Source: Loktanella sp. S4079
GTDB lineage: Bacteria; Pseudomonadota; Alphaproteobacteria; Rhodobacterales; Rhodobacteraceae
Assembly (NCBI RefSeq): GCF_000967725.1
Contig: NZ_JXYE01000006.1
Span: 186,001 to 250,000, forward strand
Length of the DNA: 64,000 nt
Reading direction: 5' to 3'
Position numbers and translations under genes: made by a program. The notes beneath the pieces were generated by a model, which did not search any database, was not told the origin of the DNA, and was given only the letters and a program-made list of their open reading frames with translations. Below, one piece after another: positions 25,501 to 31,666 of this stretch. Each line of letters begins with the position of its first letter. The first letter of the stretch is position 1.

Positions 25501-28059
25501 ACCAAAGGCGTATTGAAAGTCGCGGTGCAAGGAATGGCGCTGGATTATCTGTCGCGTTTGCGTGTGGCACCGGATCGGATCACACTTGATCAGGTTGAAC
25601 CTGCCTCGCAGATTACCGGGCGTCTGGCGTCGGGTGCGATGTCGCATGGGGCCTTGGTTGCCTCCGCTCACGAGGCTGTCGCCCACGGCACGAATATGGT
25701 TGGCGGCATGTCCAACTCGGGCGAAGGCGGTGAACATATCAGCCGCTATGGCACGATCCGTTCCAGCCGTATCAAGCAGTTCGCGTCAGGCCGGTTTGGC
25801 GTTTGGGCGGGCTATCTGGCCGATCCCAACCTCGAAGAGATCGAGATCAAAATCGGTCAGGGCGCAAAGCCGGGCGAAGGCGGTCAGCTCCCTGCGCCCA
25901 AAGTCACAGTTGAGATCGCTGCGGCCCGTGGTGGAACGCCGGGGGTCGAACTGATCTCACCGCCGCCGCATCACGACACCTATTCGATCGAAGATCTTGG
26001 TCAGCTCATCCACGATGCCAAAGCCGCCCGCGTCCGGGTCATCGTCAAACTGGTGAGCTCCGAAGGGATCGGAACAATCGCCGTCGGTGTGGCCAAAGCG
26101 GGTGCAGATGTGATCAACATCGCAGGTGGTACAGGCGGTACTGGTGCGGCTGCGGTTACCTCGTTGAAATACACAGGCCGCGCCGCCGAGATCGGTATTG
26201 CCGAGGTGCATCAGGCGCTGTGTGCAAACGGTATTCGTCAAAAGGTCATGTTGCGGTGTTCGGGTGCGATGCAAACCGGGTCTGATGTGGTCAAGGGCGC
26301 GTTGCTCGGTGGTGACAGCTTTGAATTCGGCACGACCGCATTGATGATGCTCAAATGCGTGATGGCAAAGAACTGTAACGTGAAATGCCCCGCCGGTCTG
26401 ACCACGAACCCAGAGGTGTTTGACGGCGACCCCCGCGCGCTGGCGCAATATCTGTTGAATATTGCCCATGAGACGCGAGAAATTCTGGCAAACCTTGGGC
26501 TGAAATCATTGCGCGAAGCACGCGGGCGCACCGATCTGTTGCATCTGCTGGATCATCCAGCCTCTGTTGGGCAGTTGGATCTGCGCGCGATGTTAACCTA
26601 TGTGCCAGAAATCATGGTCGAAGACCCGATTTATCTGGAAAAGGACTTTGCCGTCGATGACGCGCTATTTGATCAGCTCAAGGCGCGGCTGGTTGATGCC
26701 AACGAACCTGCTATCGAATTGCGCCCGAATGCCCCGCTGAACAACCGAAATAAGACGGTCGGCGGGCAGCTCGGCATTGATATCGAACGGATGCTGAACC
26801 ATGAACTAGCCGATTTGCCTGCCGCTGCCTTTGAGGATTCACGCGGGCGTCGCTATTTGGACCAAGATAGCGTGCGTATCGTCACCAACGGATCGGCTGG
26901 CCAAAGCTTTGGCGCATTCTGCAACGACGGCATGGTGATGGAACACACCGGAACCTGTAACGATGGCGTCGGCAAAGGTGCCTCGGGCGGGCAGATCGTG
27001 GTGCGTAGCCCCGGCGGCGCGCGCGATGCCGAAAACGTGCTGGTCGGAAACTTTGCCCTATTTGGTGCGACCGGCGGCCGAACCTTTATCGAAGGGCAGG
27101 CAGGCGATCGTTTTGCTGTGCGGAACTCTGGCGCGACGGCCGTGGTCGAAGGCGTTGGCGATTTCTGTGCCGAATATATGACAAATGGTGCGATCCTGAA
27201 CCTTGGTGGCTTTGCCAAAGGTTTCGGAAACGGGATGTCTGGTGGGTTTGCCTATCAGTTTGATCCGGATCATCGGGTGCCCGATATGATTAGCCACGAT
27301 TCCGTCTTGGCAGGCACGCTGGTAGATGGATCAGATCACGCGAAAATCCACGAAGACGCGGTGAAACAACTGCTGTCATGGCATGTCGCGGCGACTGGCT
27401 CTGCCACGGGTCAAGAATTACTCGATGACTGGGACAACACGCGCCAGCATATGGCGTGGATTATGCCTAAGGCCTTGTTGCAATACCAAGATGCAGACGC
27501 AATTTTGGCCGCCCGCTCGCGCAAGGAACTTATCGACGAATTGGCGACCGCCTTGGCTACGCATCAGATCAGCGCGCTCAAGACGGCGTGGAAACAAGGG
27601 CGCCCCGTGCATCGTGGTGCGCTGCCTGCCTATGGCGAAATGGACACGCAAGAAATGTTCCGACTGCTTGGCAGTTACATCGTTCTTGAGCAGGCCCAAA
27701 CCATCGCGACCAAGCGCGTCGGGAACAGTGACCGTTTGGCGCGTGACAAAGCAGCGCGCAATCTGATCCTGACCGAAGACTTCGGCGTGATGGCCGCACT
27801 TGCCAAACACGCTAAAAAATCTGTCGAAGATTACGATGACGCAGGGCTTGCCGCCTTGGTCGCGAATAAACGTCTGACGGATTTCAAACGCGCACTCAGC
27901 ATGCGCAACATTCTCAGCATGGATAGTCCGGGAACTTACGCCTGGATCATGCACCAAAGCGCAAAGAACCGCGCGGCCTTGGGTGAAATCCCAAGCTTTG
28001 ACGCGCTCTTTGCCGAACACGCCATGCCGGACCTTCTGGCCCGGACCGCTGCGGAGTAG
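22597..28059 (+). CDS. Divergent long GltB-like glutamate synthase large subunit
   Basis: Predicted glutamine-dependent, FMN- and Fe-S-containing synthase of about 1,820 residues, well over the roughly 1,500 usual for GltB. Domains in order: class II glutaminase with the nucleophile Cys in EHSACGVGFL (Cys20 from this start), glutamate-synthase central domain, FMN barrel (SNSGEGGEH, KIGQGAKPGEGGQLP, GGTGGTGAAAVTSLKYTG), Fe-S cysteines CVMAKNCNVKCPAG (C-x5-C-x3-C), a GXGXG repeat domain (GASGGQIVVRSPGG, GFGNGMSGG), and an unrecognised C-terminal extension of roughly 170-190 residues. TTG at 22597 is chosen because GGGAGG lies 5 bases upstream; ATG at 22570 has no site. It is followed after 3 bases by a diflavin reductase gene; no gltD is near. 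Confidence 0.85.
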   Translation: MLSNPSTFGLYDPAQEHSACGVGFLTRKDSKQTHDVLKRGHEALCAVPHRGGMSSEGVGDGAGISVDLSLNFFRKLTGLELTAGNFGVGNFFLPANTEEHPRAEALIETALAERGMRVLHSRDMPVNNDAIGERSVKHQLPVRQWVFAAPDGMPQDEFDREIHQVLLVIEAQAYTDAGLDGLYPLSLSSRMQVFKGRLNSWEIIPYFQDLSDPDHSVHTMYFHTRFSTNTDPHPSMAQPFRLMAHNGELNTDKKNRLSEAAIALARNKAITRPKGQSDSCRLDQTLNARVYDEGLDLVTAVVAMMPPAWENDTSLSPQVRMMLEYFSLSEEKNDGPAALVFGNGTLIGARLDRLGLRPMRSVETSEYLAVMSEAGQISFPPEDVIRRGRVEAGGMIYFDHSTGRSYETAEALETLASAYDYPALLAAAQVNIDDLPEADANPATAAARYEGDLDRPARYVGYTLNQESFKFLMDPMLQTGVEKVSAMGYGNAINALSDNEGGVAKYFSQRFAQVTNPPLDSIRESDGMTLRVALGEKPHLGQSRSRQIVVNSPVLRMVDMLKIKAQTDTPWQRFDTLYAPVFGDGAANERALVDSIDEVANQVVAFAREKGGIAILTDRHICRAKAPMPMTLAVSAINQRLIEEGMRFKVSLVVESGQICSSHHIACALGFGAAAIYPLSVRMRAEEMYSDNPAAAYGKFKKAAEKALMKTMGKVGLCTVESYSGGEFFEPNFLDTNDPVFAKYLPNMKTPVGGVRFDVVAKSLADWHERALKVTSDKDIPILGLFKERSEGAGHSYGTTAVRGFVDLTEEPISFADAEGETDPLRLLTLRQMEDAFGIDDAGYVNTSFEKLTQAQIDGFEITPGYRSFSQTMAEERHRRPAALRDVLAFPADITFLDTTREMKREMMLFNRAGNRDFVIRGLECEALGNNEFLLRLTGPKADDIGRLDVLATTLVERFGEDVEGHHITKGVLKVAVQGMALDYLSRLRVAPDRITLDQVEPASQITGRLASGAMSHGALVASAHEAVAHGTNMVGGMSNSGEGGEHISRYGTIRSSRIKQFASGRFGVWAGYLADPNLEEIEIKIGQGAKPGEGGQLPAPKVTVEIAAARGGTPGVELISPPPHHDTYSIEDLGQLIHDAKAARVRVIVKLVSSEGIGTIAVGVAKAGADVINIAGGTGGTGAAAVTSLKYTGRAAEIGIAEVHQALCANGIRQKVMLRCSGAMQTGSDVVKGALLGGDSFEFGTTALMMLKCVMAKNCNVKCPAGLTTNPEVFDGDPRALAQYLLNIAHETREILANLGLKSLREARGRTDLLHLLDHPASVGQLDLRAMLTYVPEIMVEDPIYLEKDFAVDDALFDQLKARLVDANEPAIELRPNAPLNNRNKTVGGQLGIDIERMLNHELADLPAAAFEDSRGRRYLDQDSVRIVTNGSAGQSFGAFCNDGMVMEHTGTCNDGVGKGASGGQIVVRSPGGARDAENVLVGNFALFGATGGRTFIEGQAGDRFAVRNSGATAVVEGVGDFCAEYMTNGAILNLGGFAKGFGNGMSGGFAYQFDPDHRVPDMISHDSVLAGTLVDGSDHAKIHEDAVKQLLSWHVAATGSATGQELLDDWDNTRQHMAWIMPKALLQYQDADAILAARSRKELIDELATALATHQISALKTAWKQGRPVHRGALPAYGEMDTQEMFRLLGSYIVLEQAQTIATKRVGNSDRLARDKAARNLILTEDFGVMAALAKHAKKSVEDYDDAGLAALVANKRLTDFKRALSMRNILSMDSPGTYAWIMHQSAKNRAALGEIPSFDALFAEHAMPDLLARTAAE

Positions 28060-28062
28060 ACT

Positions 28063-29811
28063 ATGACAGAAACGATCACCAAAGTTCCTTACATCCCTGA
28101 TGATGCGCCTTTTTCTGGCGAACAAAAGCAATGGCTTGCAGGGTTTTTCGCAGGGCTACATTCGCGATTGGCCACTGGCGGCGGTCAGGCCGCGCCAGCC
28201 GCAACCCCTGTCGAAACAAAGCCGATTGATATCATCTTTGGCACGCAAACCGGGAATGCCGAAACCGTCGCCGAAAGCGCCGCAGCGCTTGCCCGCAGCA
28301 AAGGGTTTGCGCCGCGCGTTGCTGAGATGGATGACATCAGTCTTGACCAACTGGCCGCAATGCAAAACCTGATTGTCATTGTCTCGACCTATGGCGAAGG
28401 CGAAATGCCCGATAATGCCCACCAATTCTGGGAGGCGCTGTCGGCGACGACGGCACCGCGCCTAGAACAGTTGAACTATGGTGTGCTCGCGCTTGGCGAT
28501 ACCAGCTATGATGAATTCTGTCAGGCGGGCAAGCTGGTCGATACACGGCTTGAACAACTCGGCGCAAAGCGGATGCTGGATCGCGTTGATTGTGATGTCG
28601 ATTTTGAAGACGCTGCCGAGGCTTGGGTTGCGAACGCAATTCCCGACGCCAGCACCGTAGCAGCCGCACCGCTGACTGTTGAAGCCGCCACAAAAAAATC
28701 AGGCTGGAGCCGCAAGAACCCCTACCCGTCGCAGATGATCGAAAACCGTATTCTGTCGGGTGAAAAATCAGCCAAGGAAATCCGTCATATTGCCTTTGAT
28801 TTGGGTGATAGCGGATTAACCTACGAGGCCGGTGATGCGCTTGGCGTGATGCCCATGAATGCCCCTGACCTTGTACAAGGATGGCTCGACCGGTTGGGCC
28901 TGTCACCTGATGCCGATGTGAATGGCACCCCTATCGGTGAACAGCTGACATCCCAGCTAGAGATCGTGACGCCGTCGCGCGATCTGATCCGCGCATTAGA
29001 ACCAATGGTGCAGGATTCTGAACTGACCCACGTGCTGGCAAACGGCGACAAAGAGGCGCTCGAACATTACCTGTGGGGCAAAGATACGCTGGATCTACTG
29101 AATATTAAACCGGATCTCGCGCTAGATCCGGTCGAGGTATTGGGATGGCTCAAGCCGTTACAGCATCGCGCTTATTCAATTTCCTCTAGCCCAAATGCAA
29201 ACAAAGGCGAGGTTCATCTGACCGTTGCCGCCGTTCGCTGGATGTACGAAAACCGCGCACATCGCGGCGTTTGTTCGACATTCCTTGCTGACCTCGTGAC
29301 AGAAGGATCAAACGCAGGTATTTTTGTTTCCCCGAACAAAAGCTTCCGCGTTCCAGAAGACGACAGCGTACCCATGATCATGGTCGGACCCGGCACTGGG
29401 ATCGCTCCGTTCCGGGCGTTTTTGGAAGAGCGCCAAGCGCGCGGCGCCAAGGGTGCGAGCTGGCTGTTTTTTGGCGACCAACACCGGGCAAGCGACTTTA
29501 TCTACGAGGATGAAATCAGTGCCTTTAGCAAATCCGGTCTACTCAGCCGATTGGACCTCGCGTTTTCGCGCGACCAAGCGGAAAAGGTCTATGTTCAGCA
29601 TCGGATGACTGAAAATGGCAAAGACCTATTCGCGCAACTCGAAGAGGGCGGTTATTTCTATGTCTGTGGCGATGCGACTCACATGGCAAAAGACGTCGAC
29701 GCAGCGCTTCATCAAATCATCGAAACCCAGGGTGGCATGACCCCCGAGGCGGCAACAGAATACGTGAACCGCCTCAAGCGTGACAAACGCTACGTGCGGG
29801 ACGTCTACTAA
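28063..29811 (+). CDS. NADPH-dependent diflavin reductase (sulfite reductase flavoprotein/CysJ-like)
   Basis: A 582-residue FMN/FAD reductase. The flavodoxin domain spans about residues 54-190 (FGTQTGNAETVAES, VSTYGEGEMPDNAHQFWEAL, LALGDTSYDEFC). The FAD domain carries HRAYSISSSP and CSTFLADL, and the NADPH domain carries VGPGTGIAPFRAFLEERQ. The C-terminus ends in RDVY as in E. coli CysJ. It would pass electrons from NADPH to a partner. No sulfite reductase hemoprotein gene is nearby. Its start is 3 bases after the GltB-like gene, so that protein, or the heme-related products downstream, are the candidate acceptors. CysJ function cannot be excluded. Confidence 0.88.
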   Translation: MTETITKVPYIPDDAPFSGEQKQWLAGFFAGLHSRLATGGGQAAPAATPVETKPIDIIFGTQTGNAETVAESAAALARSKGFAPRVAEMDDISLDQLAAMQNLIVIVSTYGEGEMPDNAHQFWEALSATTAPRLEQLNYGVLALGDTSYDEFCQAGKLVDTRLEQLGAKRMLDRVDCDVDFEDAAEAWVANAIPDASTVAAAPLTVEAATKKSGWSRKNPYPSQMIENRILSGEKSAKEIRHIAFDLGDSGLTYEAGDALGVMPMNAPDLVQGWLDRLGLSPDADVNGTPIGEQLTSQLEIVTPSRDLIRALEPMVQDSELTHVLANGDKEALEHYLWGKDTLDLLNIKPDLALDPVEVLGWLKPLQHRAYSISSSPNANKGEVHLTVAAVRWMYENRAHRGVCSTFLADLVTEGSNAGIFVSPNKSFRVPEDDSVPMIMVGPGTGIAPFRAFLEERQARGAKGASWLFFGDQHRASDFIYEDEISAFSKSGLLSRLDLAFSRDQAEKVYVQHRMTENGKDLFAQLEEGGYFYVCGDATHMAKDVDAALHQIIETQGGMTPEAATEYVNRLKRDKRYVRDVY

Positions 29812-29821
29812 AGGCTGGCCC

Positions 29822-30775
29822 ATGCCAAAATGCACTCAACCCTGCCTGTGTCATAGCGGGCAGGAGCTTCCTCGAACGCTCAAAGCGCTGCGCGAACAGA
29901 CCAAAGTCACCACTGTTGGCGCGGGGCTTGAAACGCTTGCTCTTGTTGGTACGCAGCTAACAGACGCGCTTATTACCACGAATAATGGCGCAGCTCTATT
30001 AACGGGGCGTGGTGGTTATGCTGCGTTTCAAACAGCCGCAATGCCGTTCAAACTTTCGCGCCGCCGGGTGAATATGCGGGTTTCGCCCGATGTTCCCACC
30101 AATCTGGTGCGCTCTGACGATCCAAACAATGCACGGCAAACATTGGCGCTGGCCAATATGAATGGTGATATCACGCATCGCGTTGAAACGTTGGGCGGCT
30201 ATGATGGCCGGGTGGTTGATGCCATCGAACCCCAGCTTTCCCCCAATTTGCAAACTCCGCCGCAACAGATCGATGCGGGCGTGGTGCCTCTCGCTGCGGT
30301 GCGTAACGCCCGCGACAATTGGGAGACACGCGACACCGGGCATCATCTGAATGATATTTTAGCCGACAACGGGCACACCCGGCATCAGACCCTGCCCTAT
30401 GTTGGTAAAAATCAGGCTTGGCGTGTGACTGTGCAGACTTTGGTCAGCTTTGTCTCGTTTCTGTGCGGACGCAAGATTGGGCATGCGCGGCTTGTTCCGG
30501 GGGATGGGTTTATACAATCCGACCTGAGCAGCGCCGGGCAGGCCCAAATGGCTGATAAGGTTCTGCTTGTGCGTGATGAAGCTGCGAACTTTGCCCTTGA
30601 TATCAGTCAAGTCGGGTCGCTTTGGGTGACCCATTTTCAGGGGCAATCGCAGCTCGAAATCTATGATCAGAACGCACGGGCGATCACAATTCTAAGATCA
30701 GACCCGGCCGAGGACCTGAGCTATTGGAATGCACTCTTGGCTTCTCTGCCGCCTGCGTCATACTCGGTTGCATGA
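29822..30775 (+). CDS. HemS/HmuS-like hemin utilisation protein
   Basis: A 317-residue protein that reads as a divergent HemS/HmuS-type pseudo-duplicated protein. The C-terminal part VRDEAANFALDISQVGSLWV...QLEIYD, ending in a WNALLASLP segment, mirrors the conserved repeat of hemin-degrading factors. An N-terminal counterpart is seen around GDITHRVETLGGYDGRVVDA. The extreme N-terminus is Cys-rich (MPKCTQPCLCHSG). It probably binds heme in the cytoplasm. The ATG at 29822 follows AAAGG. It lies 10 bases after the diflavin reductase gene, so the operon combines heme handling with a reductase. The family assignment is by motif reading only. Confidence 0.6.
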   Translation: MPKCTQPCLCHSGQELPRTLKALREQTKVTTVGAGLETLALVGTQLTDALITTNNGAALLTGRGGYAAFQTAAMPFKLSRRRVNMRVSPDVPTNLVRSDDPNNARQTLALANMNGDITHRVETLGGYDGRVVDAIEPQLSPNLQTPPQQIDAGVVPLAAVRNARDNWETRDTGHHLNDILADNGHTRHQTLPYVGKNQAWRVTVQTLVSFVSFLCGRKIGHARLVPGDGFIQSDLSSAGQAQMADKVLLVRDEAANFALDISQVGSLWVTHFQGQSQLEIYDQNARAITILRSDPAEDLSYWNALLASLPPASYSVA

Positions 30776-30821
30776 ACCCTGAGCGCATTGATTTATCCGC
30801 AAATTACGAAAGTAAATCGCA

Positions 30822-31610
30822 ATGAATAAACCTCCCAAACGCACCCCTCGGTTAATGACCGTCGTTAGAAAATCACAGATTACGCCAAATATGATCCGGG
30901 TGACCTGTGCCGCCGATTGGATCAAGACCCTCGAACCGGGGATCGAAGGCGCGCATTTCAAGCTATTCTTGCCGCGGGTTGATCAATCAGCCGATGATTT
31001 TGCGCGGCAATTGGACGATGGGCCGCGCCCAGATGTGCGCACCTACACCATTCGCTATCTGCGTGTTGAAAGCGGCGAAATCGACATCGATTTCGTTGAT
31101 CATGGCGACGCGGGGCCAGCGTCCGCCTGGGCGCGGCGCTGTAAATCCGGGGATGTGGCCGGATTTGCGGGTCCCGGTCCGATCAAGCTCTCTGAATTTT
31201 ATGCGGATACGTATGTTTTAGCTGCCGATATGTCCGCGCTTGCCGTCGTCGCTGCCACCCTCGAGGCGATGCCTCGCGACGCCAAAGGCACGGCGTTTCT
31301 TGAGATTACTACCCCCGAAGACCGCCAAGAGATCGACGCCCCTGCTGGCGTTGATCTGCAATGGATCGTTCACCCAGACCCACATCAGCCAGCAACCCAA
31401 AGCGTGCAGAAAATTGCAGCGATGCCTGAATTTTCCGGTTCGGTTCAGACCTGTATTGCTGGCGAAAGCAGCATGATCAAACAACTGCGCGAAGAGATCG
31501 TGAACAAGCGCGGTGTGCCCAAAACCGATGTCTATATCTCGGGGTATTGGAAAATCGGCCTGATCGAGGACGAACACCAACAAGTTAAACGCGCCGAAGC
31601 AGCGGGTTGA
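30822..31610 (+). CDS. Siderophore-interacting protein (ferric-chelate flavoreductase)
   Basis: A 262-residue FAD reductase of the SIP/ViuB family, which reduces ferric siderophores in the cytoplasm. It has the FAD-binding RTYTIR motif (near residue 70), VDFVDHGDAGPASAWARR-like binding loop, GPGPIKL, and the C-terminal signature YISGYWKIGLIEDEHQ. It lies 46 bases after the HemS-like gene and ends in a strong hairpin shared with acnB. Its presence supports an iron theme for this operon. Confidence 0.87.
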   Translation: MNKPPKRTPRLMTVVRKSQITPNMIRVTCAADWIKTLEPGIEGAHFKLFLPRVDQSADDFARQLDDGPRPDVRTYTIRYLRVESGEIDIDFVDHGDAGPASAWARRCKSGDVAGFAGPGPIKLSEFYADTYVLAADMSALAVVAATLEAMPRDAKGTAFLEITTPEDRQEIDAPAGVDLQWIVHPDPHQPATQSVQKIAAMPEFSGSVQTCIAGESSMIKQLREEIVNKRGVPKTDVYISGYWKIGLIEDEHQQVKRAEAAG

Positions 31611-31615
31611 AACAA

Positions 31616-31650
31616 AAACGCCGGCGGATATTTCCGCCGGCGTTTGTTTT
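31616..31650. terminator. Bidirectional terminator between SIP gene and acnB
   Basis: A perfect 13-bp stem AAACGCCGGCGGA (31616-31628) with its complement at 31633-31645 and a 4-base loop. T-rich sequence follows on the plus side, and A-rich sequence precedes it (T-run on the minus strand). It serves both convergent genes. Confidence 0.9.
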
Positions 31651-31666
31651 TCTCAGATCGCCTCGC

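Noticed and set aside
24766..25737. 323-codon open frame on the minus strand inside the GltB-like gene
   Set aside because: It is antisense to a strongly supported coding sequence, has no ribosome binding site and resembles no family; a shadow of codon bias.
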